A DNA stretch of 64,000 nt, taken from positions 1-64,000 of the forward strand of contig CAJYVK010000020.1 in the NCBI GenBank assembly GCA_913778455.1. Direction: 5' to 3'. Below the pieces are notes generated by a model that made no database searches, was not told where the DNA came from, and saw only the letters and a list, made by a program, of their open reading frames with translations. Positions 33,002 to 41,538 of this stretch are shown in pieces. Made by a program: the position numbers and the translations under genes. The number at the start of each line of letters is the position of its first letter. Within the stretch, counting starts at the first letter, position 1. Source of the DNA: an uncultured Hymenobacter sp. Lineage in GTDB: Bacteria > Bacteroidota > Bacteroidia > Cytophagales > Hymenobacteraceae.

Positions 33002-34948
33002 TTACTTGTCGATGCGCGTCACCTTAAACTCGGTACGACGGTTACGCTGATAATCCTCCTCCGTCTTGGCGTCTTTTATGATGGGCCGGGTTTCGCCGTA
33101 GCCTTTGGCCGTGATGCGGCTCTGGCTCACGCCTTTACTCACGATATAGGCCACCGCCGCTTCGGCCCGCCGCTGGCTCAGTTTCAAGTTGTAGGCGTCT
33201 TTGCCGCGCTGGTCGGTGTGCGAGCTCAGCTCGATGTTGATTTTAGGATTATCGAGCAAGGTTTGCACCAGCGTGTCGAGGCGCACGGCCGCATCGGGCC
33301 GGATGTTGGCCTTGTCGTAGTCGTAGAAGATGTCTTTCACCTCAATGGCCTTGTTCACGATGATTTTATTCAGCGTAAGCGTTACCGGGAGGCGAATCTC
33401 ATTTTGCGGCTGCGGCAATTGGTCCTGGCTGGGGTAGCGGCCCACGGTGCTCACGCTGGCACGGGCCGTGAAATCGCCAGTGCGGTCGGCAAACAAACCA
33501 TAGGTCTGGGCCGAGTCGAGCCGGGTAGTGAATTTGCCGTCGGGGCCGGTGCGTACGTCCTGCTTCTTACCGCTGCCGCTCGTGATGGTCACCGTCTCAC
33601 CCGCCACGGGCTTGGTGGTACCGGCCTTGTCGTCGCGTTCCAGCACCGTGCCATCGACGTAGAAAATCACCGTCTTACGGGCTTTCTTCTTGAAGGTGTA
33701 CAGGTCGTCCGAGCCCTTGCCACCGTCGCGGTTGGAAGAGAAAACTCCCACGCCGGGCGCGGTGAAGAAGGGCGCGAAGTCGTCGGCCGCGCTGTTGATA
33801 CCCGGTCCCAGGTTTACCGGCTTGCCGCTTTTCACCTGGAAAATATCGAGCTTACCAAAGCCCGGGTGCCCATCCGAAGAAAAATACAGCGTACCGTCGG
33901 GGGCCACCCCGGGGAAGTTGTCATTGCCCACCGAGTTGATGCCCTCGCCCAGATTTTCAGCCGGCGAAAAGCGTCCGTTCGGCCCCAGCGTGGCCTTGTA
34001 CAGGTCGTTGCCACCCTGCCCTCCCCGGCGCCCCGAGGCGAAGTAAAGCGTGGTACCGTCGGGTGCAAAAGCCGGCGCGAAGTCATCGGCCGTGCGGTCG
34101 TTGATATTGGCCAGGATGGGTTCCGTCCAGGCCCCGTTGCGGTAGTACGAAATCCAGAGGTCCACGCTTCGGTAGCCTTTTTTCGAGCCATCATTCGAGC
34201 GGGCGAAGACCATCGTCTTGCCGTCGGGCGTGTAGGTGGCGCTGGCTTGCAGTTCCTTATCGTTATTGAAGAGCGGCTCCAGCTTGCGGGCCGTACCGCC
34301 GGTCATGGCTGCCGCGTCATCAAATTTTTGGGCGTAGAGCGCCGTGTAGCGCTCGCCATTGCCGGGGTAAAACTTGCCGTCGCGGCCGGAGGCAAATACT
34401 AACTCGCCGCTACCGGGCATACGCGCCGTCGAAAAGTCGGAGTTGGGCGAGTTCACCGCGTCGAGCGGGGCTACGTCGTAGTTGGGATTGCTACTCGCCA
34501 GGGCCTTGCTGGCCGTGGCGCTCCGGGCCTCTGCCTCGGCCTGGGCTGCCAGGGTCCGGTTGGTCCCGCTCTGGGCATAAGCCGAAAAGCGGGTAGCCGC
34601 CTCGTCAAACTTGCCGCTGGCTTTCAGGGCCTGCGCGTAGCGGTAGCCGAGGTCGGGAATGCGGGCGTTGCCGTCCAGCGCCGCCTTGTAAAAGGGTTCA
34701 GCTTGGTCGAGGCGATTGGAAAGGCGATACGCCTCACCGAGGCGAAAATTCGCCACGGCTACACCTTTGCCTTTCGTTATCTGGGCTTTATAAAGCGGAA
34801 TGGCCGCTTCGTACTCGCCCTGCATAAAGCGCTTATCGGCCTTACTGAGCTTGCCCGACGAGGCGCAGCCGCTCAGCAGCAGGGTCGAGCCCGCCGCCCC
34901 CATCACCATCAGTTTCTTTAAGGACGAGTATCGAGTGGAGAGCGCCAT
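33002..34948 (-). CDS. PorE-like T9SS lipoprotein (TPR, PD40 propeller, CpReg-like, OmpA)
   Basis: 648 residues. Lipoprotein signal with lipobox LLSGC (Cys28). Then TPR-like helices (about 38-145: YEAAIPLYKAQ, FRLGEAYRLSNRLDQAEPFY), a PD40/WD40-like propeller (about 165-425, with FASGRDG, YTPDGKTMVFARS, LYFASGRRGGQGGNDLY, LYFSSDGHPGFGKLDIF), a short beta-sandwich (about 430-520: GETVTITSGSGKKQD, GPDGKFTTRL), and an OmpA C-terminal domain (about 535-645: IFYDYDKANIRPDA, LSSHTDQRGKDAYN, RRAEAAVAYI). This order is that of PorE, which links the type IX secretion machinery to peptidoglycan. Outer-membrane-anchored OmpA lipoproteins of this architecture have several paralogues per genome, so identity with PorE itself is likely but not certain. 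Confidence 0.8.
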   Translation of the reverse strand: MALSTRYSSLKKLMVMGAAGSTLLLSGCASSGKLSKADKRFMQGEYEAAIPLYKAQITKGKGVAVANFRLGEAYRLSNRLDQAEPFYKAALDGNARIPDLGYRYAQALKASGKFDEAATRFSAYAQSGTNRTLAAQAEAEARSATASKALASSNPNYDVAPLDAVNSPNSDFSTARMPGSGELVFASGRDGKFYPGNGERYTALYAQKFDDAAAMTGGTARKLEPLFNNDKELQASATYTPDGKTMVFARSNDGSKKGYRSVDLWISYYRNGAWTEPILANINDRTADDFAPAFAPDGTTLYFASGRRGGQGGNDLYKATLGPNGRFSPAENLGEGINSVGNDNFPGVAPDGTLYFSSDGHPGFGKLDIFQVKSGKPVNLGPGINSAADDFAPFFTAPGVGVFSSNRDGGKGSDDLYTFKKKARKTVIFYVDGTVLERDDKAGTTKPVAGETVTITSGSGKKQDVRTGPDGKFTTRLDSAQTYGLFADRTGDFTARASVSTVGRYPSQDQLPQPQNEIRLPVTLTLNKIIVNKAIEVKDIFYDYDKANIRPDAAVRLDTLVQTLLDNPKINIELSSHTDQRGKDAYNLKLSQRRAEAAVAYIVSKGVSQSRITAKGYGETRPIIKDAKTEEDYQRNRRTEFKVTRIDK

Positions 34949-35030
34949 GCAGCCAGAAATAGCGGGTCTGATAGTTAGTTGAGCAAGTATACAACCGTTT
35001 CGGCCCGCGGGTTAGTGCCCTTAGTACGCG

Positions 35031-35519
35031 CTAGGCGGTAAAATAGCCAGCCAGCCAGGTCTGGCCAGCCGGAGCGGGCCACTGGCCGTCGAGCTGCCCT
35101 TTCGTCGTCAAGGTGTTATTGAAGTACAGCGTATCCGCCCCAACCTGCCCGGCCGCGATGGCTTCGCGCAGTTCGCGGCGCGTGAGCAGGCGCAGCTCGC
35201 CATTGGTCAGGAAGGCCATGCGTGACTTCTCAAGTAGTTGTATGCCTAGTAGTTGCTCTAGCTCTTGCACGAAGCGCACTGAGGCATCAATCGAGCAGCC
35301 GCTAGCCCCCGCTACCTGTTCATCGAGCCCGATAACTAAAAACTGCTTGTGCAGTAGCTGCGCCGAGGCGGCCAACTGCCGGCCGTGGCTCGTCCAGGCG
35401 TCGGCAAAAGCAGCCAGGCGCGGTAGCAACGCTACTATTTCTGACTCGGTTAGCGGACGGCTGGCCTGGTAAATCCACACGCGGGCCTGGGGAGGCAAAT
35501 GGTCAAAGGCGACGTACAT
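35031..35519 (-). CDS. Conserved Bacteroidota protein of unknown function
   Basis: 162 residues. N-terminus MYVAFDHLPPQARVWIYQAS and internal FADAWTSHGRQL, ASGCSIDASVRFVQ are strongly patterned and recall a small cytosolic family common in Bacteroidota, often mislabelled as an ABC transporter ATPase; no Walker motif is present. The start codon sits 2 bp from repeat copy C. A minus-strand TACTTTTG box at 35616-35623 is a good -7 candidate about 90 bp upstream. The role is unknown. Confidence 0.75.
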   Translation of the reverse strand: MYVAFDHLPPQARVWIYQASRPLTESEIVALLPRLAAFADAWTSHGRQLAASAQLLHKQFLVIGLDEQVAGASGCSIDASVRFVQELEQLLGIQLLEKSRMAFLTNGELRLLTRRELREAIAAGQVGADTLYFNNTLTTKGQLDGQWPAPAGQTWLAGYFTA

Positions 35520-35521
35520 AG

Positions 35522-35590
35522 GACCGCAGATTTAACGGATTAAACGGATTTCGGGGATACGCTCGCCCGCCTGCGGCGGCGAGCTGACTA
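35522..35590 (+). repeat. Dispersed GATTTAACGG repeat, copy C (pair C/C')
   Basis: GACCGCAGATTTAACGGATT, AAACGGATTTCGGGGATACG, CTCGCCCGCCTGCGGCGGCG and GAGCTGACTA. It begins 2 bp upstream of the start codon of the 35031-35519 gene. Confidence 0.9.
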
Positions 35591-35615
35591 CGCGGAGGTA
35601 GGTCTCGCTTGCCAA

Positions 35616-35623
35616 CAAAAGTA
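35616..35623 (-). promoter_or_regulatory. -7 box TACTTTTG for the 35031-35519 gene
   Basis: Minus-strand TACTTTTG lies between repeat copies C and C' and predicts a leader of about 90 bases that includes copy C. The rest of the 300-bp gap outside the repeats shows no gene. Confidence 0.5.
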
Positions 35624-35751
35624 AAAACTAGCGGAAATCCAACGGTACAAACGACGAGCCAGCATCCTTAGTGCGAATTCCGGCACCACAGTAAGCAAAC
35701 GGCAAACGTTTCGAAAGCTTCACCCCGAAGAAAAAGCCCCCAACTACTCAA

Positions 35752-35821
35752 CTAACCAGCCCGCCGCCGCAGGTAGGCGGGCGTATCCCCGAAATCCGTT
35801 TAATCCGTTAAATCTGCGGTC
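35752..35821 (-). repeat. Dispersed GATTTAACGG repeat, copy C' (inverted partner of C)
   Basis: Reads in plus orientation ACTAACCAGCCCGCCGCCGC, AGGTAGGCGGGCGTATCCCC, GAAATCCGTTTAATCCGTTA, AATCTGCGGTC. It directly abuts the stop codon of the CCG-domain gene at 35822-35824. Confidence 0.9.
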
Positions 35822-36730
35822 CTAGGCGTTGATTCCTTCCGCGCTGGCTACCAGCTCGGCCAGGTCAAATACCTGCACGGCGCTTTCCTGCTCTTTATTT
35901 TTAACGCCGTCGCTCATCATAGTCATGCAGAAGGGGCAGCTCACGGCGATGATGCTGCCTTGCAAGCTGTGCTGGCTGGGGACGGTGCGCTCGGTCTCGA
36001 CGCCGCGCAGGTTATCAAGGGCGGCAGCCTGGCCGCTCAAGGTAGCTAGCGCCTCCTCAGTACGCTCGATGTTGATGTCCTTTTTGCCGGGCTCGGGCTC
36101 TTTCCACATCTGGGCACCGCCGGCGCCGCAGCAGAGGCCATTGGCCTTGCTGCGCTTCATCTCTACCAGGTCGGCATCGAGGGCCGCCAGCACGTCGCGC
36201 GGGGCCTCGTAGATATTATTGGCCCGGCCCAGGTAGCAGGAGTCGTGAAACGTAATGCGGCGGCCCTTATAGCTCTCGCCACCCTGCACGGCCACTTTAC
36301 CTTCATTAATAAGCTGTTGCAGGTACGTGCTGTGGTGAATTACTTCATAATCACCACCCAGCGCCGGGTACTCGTTCTTGATGGTATTGAAGCAGTGCGG
36401 ACAGGCCGTCACGATTTTCTTGATGCCGTAGCCGTTCATCGTGGTGATGTTCTGCATGGCCTGCATCTGAAACAGAAATTCATTACCCGCCCGCTTGGCG
36501 GGGTCGCCGGTGCAGCTTTCTTCGAGACCCAGCACCGCGTAGTTGGTGCCCACGTGCTCCAGAATGCGGGCGAAGGCGCGGGTCACGCGCTTGTAGCGGT
36601 CGTCAAAGGCACCGGCGCAGCCCACCCAGAATAGGATTTCGGGCGATTTGCCCTGGGCCGCCAGGTCGGCCACGGTCGGCACGGTAAGCTGGCGCTTGGC
36701 GGGGGCGGCGGGAGAGGAGGTAGGAGTCAT
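35822..36730 (-). CDS. CCG-domain Fe-S subunit (HdrB/GlcF/LutA-like)
   Basis: 302 residues with two cysteine-rich CCG domains: Cys38, Cys73, Cys110, Cys113 (TACPHCF) in the first half and Cys165 (HDSCYLGR), Cys200-201 (LCCGAGGAQM), Cys265, Cys268 (SCPFCMTM) in the second. This pattern is that of heterodisulfide reductase HdrB/HdrD and glycolate- and lactate-oxidase Fe-S subunits. It lies 39 bp downstream of the membrane Fe-S gene and must work with it, probably passing electrons between a soluble donor (for example ETF or a dehydrogenase) and the quinone pool. The exact substrate is not readable. Confidence 0.88.
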   Translation of the reverse strand: MTPTSSPAAPAKRQLTVPTVADLAAQGKSPEILFWVGCAGAFDDRYKRVTRAFARILEHVGTNYAVLGLEESCTGDPAKRAGNEFLFQMQAMQNITTMNGYGIKKIVTACPHCFNTIKNEYPALGGDYEVIHHSTYLQQLINEGKVAVQGGESYKGRRITFHDSCYLGRANNIYEAPRDVLAALDADLVEMKRSKANGLCCGAGGAQMWKEPEPGKKDINIERTEEALATLSGQAAALDNLRGVETERTVPSQHSLQGSIIAVSCPFCMTMMSDGVKNKEQESAVQVFDLAELVASAEGINA

Positions 36731-36769
36731 TGCGGAAAATGCGGCAGCTGATAAGTCGGTAGGGGTGGT

Positions 36770-38158
36770 TTACGCCCGGGCGGGCGCTTTCTCGGCCACG
36801 TAGAGGTCATCGGCCCAGTTGAGGCGATCGGAGGGCGAGAAAGCCCACGGGGCCCCGTTGTTTTCGATGTTAGAAAACATCACGTTCAGTGAGTTGGGCG
36901 CGGCCGATTCTTCCAGCACCAGGAAGCGGCGCATCTCCACGATGCTTTCGAGCGGGTTGATGTTGACCGGACAGCTTTCTACGCAGGCGTTGCAGGTGGT
37001 GCAGGCCCAGAGCTCCTCGGGCGTTACCTTGCCGCGCAGCAGCGTGGCGTTGGCCAAGTCGGTAATGGGCTCGTGCTTGGCCTCGGGGCCGTACACGTTG
37101 GGGTGGAAGATGAGCGGCGAATTATACTTTTCCTCTACCCGGTCGCGGGTATCCATGATGATTTTACGCGGCGAGAGCAGCTTACCCGTGAGGTTGGCTG
37201 GGCACACCGAGGTGCAGCGGCCGCACTCGGTGCAGGAGTAGGCGTTCAGCAATGCCGTCCAGGGCAGGTCTTCCACGTCTTTGGCCCCGAAGGGCGTGGG
37301 AGCCAGGGCCGAGCCATCGGGGTTGGTAGCCGGCGCAGGTACCTCGTAGCTGGGGTCCATCATAGCCTTCACCTCGTGGGTGATGCTGTCCACGTTGGAA
37401 AACTGCCCCTGCGGTACCAGGCGCGAATACCACACATTGGGAAAGGCCATGATGATGTGGAAGTGCTTGGAGCTAGGCAGATAATTGAGGAACAATAAAA
37501 TGCCAGTAATGTGAATCCACCAGCCAGCCCGCTCCAGCCCTTCCAGCGTAGCCACGTTGGTAGTAGGTAGCAGATTGGCCAGGAAGTGGCTAACCGGGAA
37601 AGCCCCCGGCAACTCCTTGCCTTCGAGCTGATGCAGCTTGATGTCGGCCGAGTTCATGAAGAACAGCGCCAGCATCAGGGCCACCTCGATGTAGAGAATG
37701 ATGTTGGCGTCGAGCTTGGGCCACATGCGCAGCTCGGGGCCGGTGAAGCGCTGCACCGGCGGGTGGTGATTGCGCCGCCACCAGAAGGCCGCCACCGCCA
37801 CGATAACGAGGGCCGCCAGGATCTCATTCACGGCCATCAGGGCATCGTACACCGGCCCCAAAAAGCTCAGGAAGCGGTGCGTGCCAAACAGCCCGTCGAT
37901 GATAATCTCGATCACCTCAATGTTGATGACCAGAAAGCCCACGTACACTACCAGGTGCAACAGCGCGGGCGTGAGGCGCTTGAACATCTTCTGCTGGCCA
38001 AAGGCTACGAGCAGCGTTTTGTTGAGGCGCTCGCCGAAGTGGCCGCTCATGTCACGGTCGCGGCCGACGAGGATGTTAGCCCTGATTTTACGAACCTGCC
38101 AGGTGAAAAGGCCGAAAGCGGCCAGCAGGAGCAGTGCGAAAAGGATAGGTTGAAGCAT
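36770..38158 (-). CDS. Membrane Fe-S electron-transfer subunit (HdrE/DsrM plus ferredoxin-like)
   Basis: 462 residues. Five or so hydrophobic helices in the first 230 residues (for example LLHLVVYVGFLVINIEVIEI and IILYIEVALMLALFF) resemble a nitrate-reductase-gamma-like b-type cytochrome domain, with possible haem His68 and His216. Two [4Fe-4S] motifs follow: CTECGRCTSVCP (Cys309, 312, 315, 319) and CTTCNACVESCP (Cys386, 389, 392, 396). Together with the downstream CCG subunit this corresponds to a split version of HdrDE-like or ETF:menaquinone oxidoreductase-like proteins. Inner membrane; likely menaquinone-linked. Functional assignment is inference. Confidence 0.87.
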   Translation of the reverse strand: MLQPILFALLLLAAFGLFTWQVRKIRANILVGRDRDMSGHFGERLNKTLLVAFGQQKMFKRLTPALLHLVVYVGFLVINIEVIEIIIDGLFGTHRFLSFLGPVYDALMAVNEILAALVIVAVAAFWWRRNHHPPVQRFTGPELRMWPKLDANIILYIEVALMLALFFMNSADIKLHQLEGKELPGAFPVSHFLANLLPTTNVATLEGLERAGWWIHITGILLFLNYLPSSKHFHIIMAFPNVWYSRLVPQGQFSNVDSITHEVKAMMDPSYEVPAPATNPDGSALAPTPFGAKDVEDLPWTALLNAYSCTECGRCTSVCPANLTGKLLSPRKIIMDTRDRVEEKYNSPLIFHPNVYGPEAKHEPITDLANATLLRGKVTPEELWACTTCNACVESCPVNINPLESIVEMRRFLVLEESAAPNSLNVMFSNIENNGAPWAFSPSDRLNWADDLYVAEKAPARA

Positions 38159-38276
38159 AGACGGTAAAGGTAAGCCGGCGGGGTGGGATGGACGCGCAAT
38201 TTAGTAGGCATGACGACTACCTTGCGCGGTGGGGCATCGCCTTCTCCTACGAATTACAAATTTTTTTGCCGAAAGG

Positions 38277-38307
38277 CTTGTTTCGTCGGCTTCGCGTAGT
38301 ACTTTTG
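38277..38307 (+). promoter_or_regulatory. Promoter for tRNA-Phe
   Basis: CTTG (-33, 38277-38280), a 19-bp spacer, and TACTTTTG (-7, 38300-38307) fit the Bacteroidota housekeeping promoter. Transcription would start near 38313, about 28 bp before the tRNA. Confidence 0.75.
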
Positions 38308-38340
38308 TGCTCCCAAGCCGCCACAACGGTCTACGGAAAA

Positions 38341-38413
<73 letters not shown>

Positions 38414-38414
38414 C

Positions 38415-38451
38415 TAAAAAAGCCCCTAGCGAATAGCTAGGGGCTTTTTTA
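38415..38451. terminator. Terminator after tRNA-Phe
   Basis: AAAAAAGCCCCTAGC GAATA GCTAGGGGCTTTTTT: a perfect hairpin with T-run immediately after the tRNA, also usable by the convergent minus-strand gene. Confidence 0.95.
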
Positions 38452-38476
38452 TGTTAAAACATAGCTTGGGATAACT

Positions 38477-38968
38477 CTACCGACCCCGAATTTGGTCGAG
38501 CAGGTTAGTGCGGCGCTTAAATAGCACGTAACGGATGGAAAAAGCCGTGGGGAAGCGAGCGTAGTCGTCGCCTTTAAACTCGAAAGTGGGCTTGAAATCA
38601 AAGCTCAGGACAATGGGTAAAAAGGCCACTTTGTACTCTACGCCCACTAGGGCATCGAGGCCGCCAAAGCCCCCTGTATCCTTATTGTGACCGACGTGGC
38701 CGCCCGCGCCCACGTAGTAGTTGAGGCTGGGACCTAGGATGCCGAAGTGGTACTGCCCCAGCACCGTACCGCTGTACTCGCGTTCGCGCAGCCCGGCAAT
38801 GCCCTCAATGGTAACGCGCGAGGCCACGCGTTGCTGCAAGGTGATGCCGTAGTTGCCGCCCCCCAGCCGGGCGCCCAGGGCCGTATTGTATTTCTGGGCC
38901 GCGGCGTGCTGGCTCCAGACGAGGGCCAGCAGGAGCAACCCGCCAAGCCGGAAAAAACGTAGGTGCAT
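38477..38968 (-). CDS. Outer-membrane beta-barrel-like protein
   Basis: 163 residues from the ATG at 38968 (MHLRFFRLGGLLLLALVWSQHAAAQ), a signal peptide with an AAAQ cleavage site; a frame open to 39007 adds a poor leader. The mature part has alternating hydrophobic/polar strands (YNTALGARLGGGNYGITLQQ, YHFGILGPSLNYYVGAGGH, VGVEYKVAFLPIVLSFDFKP) ending in aromatic FSIRYVLF, as in small porin-like barrels. Probably outer membrane; function unknown. Confidence 0.75.
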   Translation of the reverse strand: MHLRFFRLGGLLLLALVWSQHAAAQKYNTALGARLGGGNYGITLQQRVASRVTIEGIAGLREREYSGTVLGQYHFGILGPSLNYYVGAGGHVGHNKDTGGFGGLDALVGVEYKVAFLPIVLSFDFKPTFEFKGDDYARFPTAFSIRYVLFKRRTNLLDQIRGR

Positions 38969-39164
38969 AAAAATCAGAAGGAGCCGGTTTACCCGTCGGA
39001 AAGGCAACTACGGTGCCAACGTCTACCAGGCCGGACCTAGTGCCCCAGCCCGGTCGTTGCCCTCACCCGACGTACAACATTCCGGCTTTTGCAGCTTTTA
39101 TTCGAAGGCTACCGGTTGTTAGCCGGAACTTTGTACCGATATTTTTTCACCCACTACTTACTGC

Positions 39165-40115
39165 GTGTACCTGCATCACGTGGCTGCCTACCTACCGGCA
39201 GCCGTTGTTACGAACGAACACTTCACCCGGCTGAATGGTCTGGCTTCCGACTGGATAATCGAGCGTACCGGCATCCGGGAGCGTCGTAAGGCCGGGCCGG
39301 GCGAAAATGCCAATACCATGGCCATTGCGGCCACGCAAGCCCTGCTGGCCGAACTGCCCGACCTGGAGCCATCCAGCATCGACCTCATTGTGGCAGGTAC
39401 CTACACGCCCCACGATACCATCTATACCGCCGCTCACGCCGTACAGCGGATGCTGAACATCAACGAGATACCCGTAGTAAGTATCTCGTCGGCCTGTTCC
39501 TCCCTGCTCAACGCCGTGGAGATAGTAGAAGGCTATTTTGCCCTTGGCAAGGCTAGTCGGGCACTGGTGGTGGTAAGTGAGCACAACACCGCCTACAACA
39601 ACGAGGAAGATACCATGGCGGGCCACCTGTGGGGCGACGGCGCGGCGGCCCTGTTGTTCAGTAAGGAGCCGCTGGGCGCCGGTAGCCTGCGCGTAGCGCA
39701 AGTGCTGACGGGTGGGGCCGCGCCTATGGGCAAGGCTGATGAAGCCGTGACGCTCAAGCCCGTTGAGAAGGGCATTGTGATGCCTTTCGGGCGTGATGTG
39801 TTTCAGCAGGCGTGCACCTACATGGCCCGCATTACGCAGCAGCTGCTTGATAAGAATGGGCTAGAAATCAACGAACTGAGCTACCTGATTCCGCACCAGG
39901 CCAATCTGCGCATCTCGGCCAACGTGGTGAAGCAGCTGGGCCTCGACCCGGCCCGGGCCGTAAGCAACATCGAGCGGCTGGGGAACACCGGTTGCGCGGG
40001 AGCCGCCATCGGCCTGGCTGAAATCTGGCCCCGCATTCAACCGGGCGAAAACCTGATTGTGACGGTGTTCGGCGGCGGGTACTCCTACGGTGCCATGCTG
40101 CTGCAAAAACAGTAG
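39165..40115 (+). CDS. 3-oxoacyl-ACP synthase III-like enzyme (KAS III/FabH family)
   Basis: 316 residues from a GTG at 39165, which places the catalytic triad at Cys111 (SSACSS), His244 (PHQANLRI) and Asn274 (GNTGCAGA), almost exactly as in E. coli FabH. The family condenses acyl-CoA with malonyl-ACP to start fatty acid synthesis, or makes other C-C bonds in secondary metabolism. The GNTGCAGA stretch differs from the usual GNTSAAS. No fab cluster is adjacent, so this may be a second KAS III paralogue with a special substrate rather than the housekeeping FabH. Confidence 0.88.
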   Translation: MYLHHVAAYLPAAVVTNEHFTRLNGLASDWIIERTGIRERRKAGPGENANTMAIAATQALLAELPDLEPSSIDLIVAGTYTPHDTIYTAAHAVQRMLNINEIPVVSISSACSSLLNAVEIVEGYFALGKASRALVVVSEHNTAYNNEEDTMAGHLWGDGAAALLFSKEPLGAGSLRVAQVLTGGAAPMGKADEAVTLKPVEKGIVMPFGRDVFQQACTYMARITQQLLDKNGLEINELSYLIPHQANLRISANVVKQLGLDPARAVSNIERLGNTGCAGAAIGLAEIWPRIQPGENLIVTVFGGGYSYGAMLLQKQ

Positions 40116-40151
40116 CCGGAACAGCGGCGCTGCTCAATTAGTTAATCGCTT

Positions 40152-40556
40152 ATGCTACCGCCTCCCGCTGCCTTTCTGCCCGAAATCACGTTTCAAACCA
40201 GCCGGGCCAGCGGGCCGGGCGGGCAAAACGTGAATAAGGTGGAAAGCCGGGTGGAGCTGCGTTGGTCCTTGCAAGAGTCGCAGGTGCTCAGCCAGCTGCA
40301 AAAGCAGTTGATTCTGGAAAAGCTAGCGGGGCAGCTCACCGCCGAAGGCTACCTGCTGGTAACGGCGCAAGATGACCGGAGCCAGCTGCGCAATAAAGAA
40401 ATTGCGCTGGCCCGCTTTCACGAGCTGTTGCAAAAAAGCCTGCGCCGTCCCAAGCCGCGCCGGGCGACCCGCCCCAGCGCCGGCGCGGTGCGCAAGCGTT
40501 TGGAAAGCAAAAAGCTGCAAAGCGAGAAAAAAGCCAATCGCCGTCGTTTCGATTAG
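40152..40556 (+). CDS. arfB: Peptidyl-tRNA hydrolase ArfB (ribosome rescue)
   Basis: 134 residues. A GGQ-containing release-factor-like domain (SRASGPGGQNVNKVESRVEL, GGQ at 23-25) and a basic C-terminal tail (RRPKPRRATRP, KKANRRRFD) that would enter the empty mRNA channel. This is the layout of ArfB/YaeJ, which frees peptides from ribosomes stalled without a stop codon. It starts 36 bp after the KAS III gene on the same strand. Confidence 0.92.
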   Translation: MLPPPAAFLPEITFQTSRASGPGGQNVNKVESRVELRWSLQESQVLSQLQKQLILEKLAGQLTAEGYLLVTAQDDRSQLRNKEIALARFHELLQKSLRRPKPRRATRPSAGAVRKRLESKKLQSEKKANRRRFD

Positions 40557-40790
40557 GCTGGCGGCACAGTGCGCCCTAATCGACGAAAAGTAGCGGCGCA
40601 CATGGCTTCTGAAAGCGTCTTAAAGTGCAGCCAGCTAGCTGATAGCTGCCGGTTAGGTGAGGCGTGAAGAGTGGAAAGTTACATAGCTCAGAAAGGGCGG
40701 CGACAGACAAAAGCGGCTGGTTGAGCGGTAGCTTCAAAAAGCTCTTGACTGCTGCTGCAAAGAAAACGCTTGGCAGCCCCACCCTCTGCG

Positions 40791-40829
40791 CGTAGAAATA
40801 CGTGCTTCTGCAAAGTGAGTATTTCTACG
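40791..40829. repeat. 11-bp inverted repeat CGTAGAAATAC
   Basis: CGTAGAAATAC ... GTATTTCTACG with a 17-bp loop, in the convergent gap (40557-40847) between arfB and the response-regulator gene. It looks like an operator or a small hairpin; the rest of the gap shows no gene. Confidence 0.5.
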
Positions 40830-40847
40830 TATCGAGTGATCTGGAAA

Positions 40848-41513
40848 TTAGTCGATAAGGCCGTGCCGAGCGGCGTATACTACCAAGCCCGCCGAGTTTG
40901 GGGCACTGGTTTTTTCGAGTAGCTTCTGGCGATGGCCCTCCACGGTGCGGCGGCTGATGAATAGCTGCTCGGCAATATCGGCGGCCGTGCGCCCCTGGCA
41001 GATAAGTCGTAATACCTCGTGCTCCCGGGTAGTAAGCTGCACGAGGTCGGGCATTTTGGGAGTGGGTGTGCGCTCGGGATGCTGCACGCCCCGCACGAGC
41101 GCCCGCGAGATGCGCGGGGTGAAGTGAAAGCCCGTGGTGATAACCTCTTCGATGGTTTGCCGCAGTTGCTCCTGGTCTACATCCTTGGGTAGGTAGCTGC
41201 GGGCGCCGGCCTTCATCATCTGCGTGATGTATTTATCGGCCGAAAACATCGAGAGGACGATGATTTTGAGACTAGGAAACTCCTGCAGCAGCAAGCGTGC
41301 CGCCTCCGGACCGTCGATGTTGGGCATTTGCAGGTCGAGCAGCAGCACGTCGGGTAGCCGCTGGCGGCAAATGGCTTGTAGCTCGGGCAACTCGGCGGCC
41401 TCCGTCACCGACTCAACGTAAGGCAGGTCCTGTAGAATGTAGCGCATGCCCTGCCGAAACAGCGGATGGTCGTCGAGCAGCGCAATGTGGACGGGCTCAG
41501 TAGGCGTTGGCAT
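40848..41513 (-). CDS. NarL/LuxR-family response regulator
   Basis: 221 residues from the ATG at 41513. Receiver domain with acidic Asp14-Asp15 (LLDDHPLF), phospho-acceptor Asp60 (LLLDLQMPN) and YLPKDV; C-terminal LuxR-type helix-turn-helix (LTTREHEVLRLICQGRTAAD, LFISRRTVEGHRQKLLEK). A DNA-binding transcription regulator controlled by the histidine kinase 25 bp upstream. Targets are not visible. Confidence 0.93.
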   Translation of the reverse strand: MPTPTEPVHIALLDDHPLFRQGMRYILQDLPYVESVTEAAELPELQAICRQRLPDVLLLDLQMPNIDGPEAARLLLQEFPSLKIIVLSMFSADKYITQMMKAGARSYLPKDVDQEQLRQTIEEVITTGFHFTPRISRALVRGVQHPERTPTPKMPDLVQLTTREHEVLRLICQGRTAADIAEQLFISRRTVEGHRQKLLEKTSAPNSAGLVVYAARHGLID

Positions 41514-41538
41514 AGCTAGGAAAAAGGATGGATGGGAG

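Noticed and set aside
40576..40782. 68-residue minus-strand frame in the arfB/regulator gap
   Set aside because: No conserved motif, no promoter-like element and an unremarkable composition; insufficient support.
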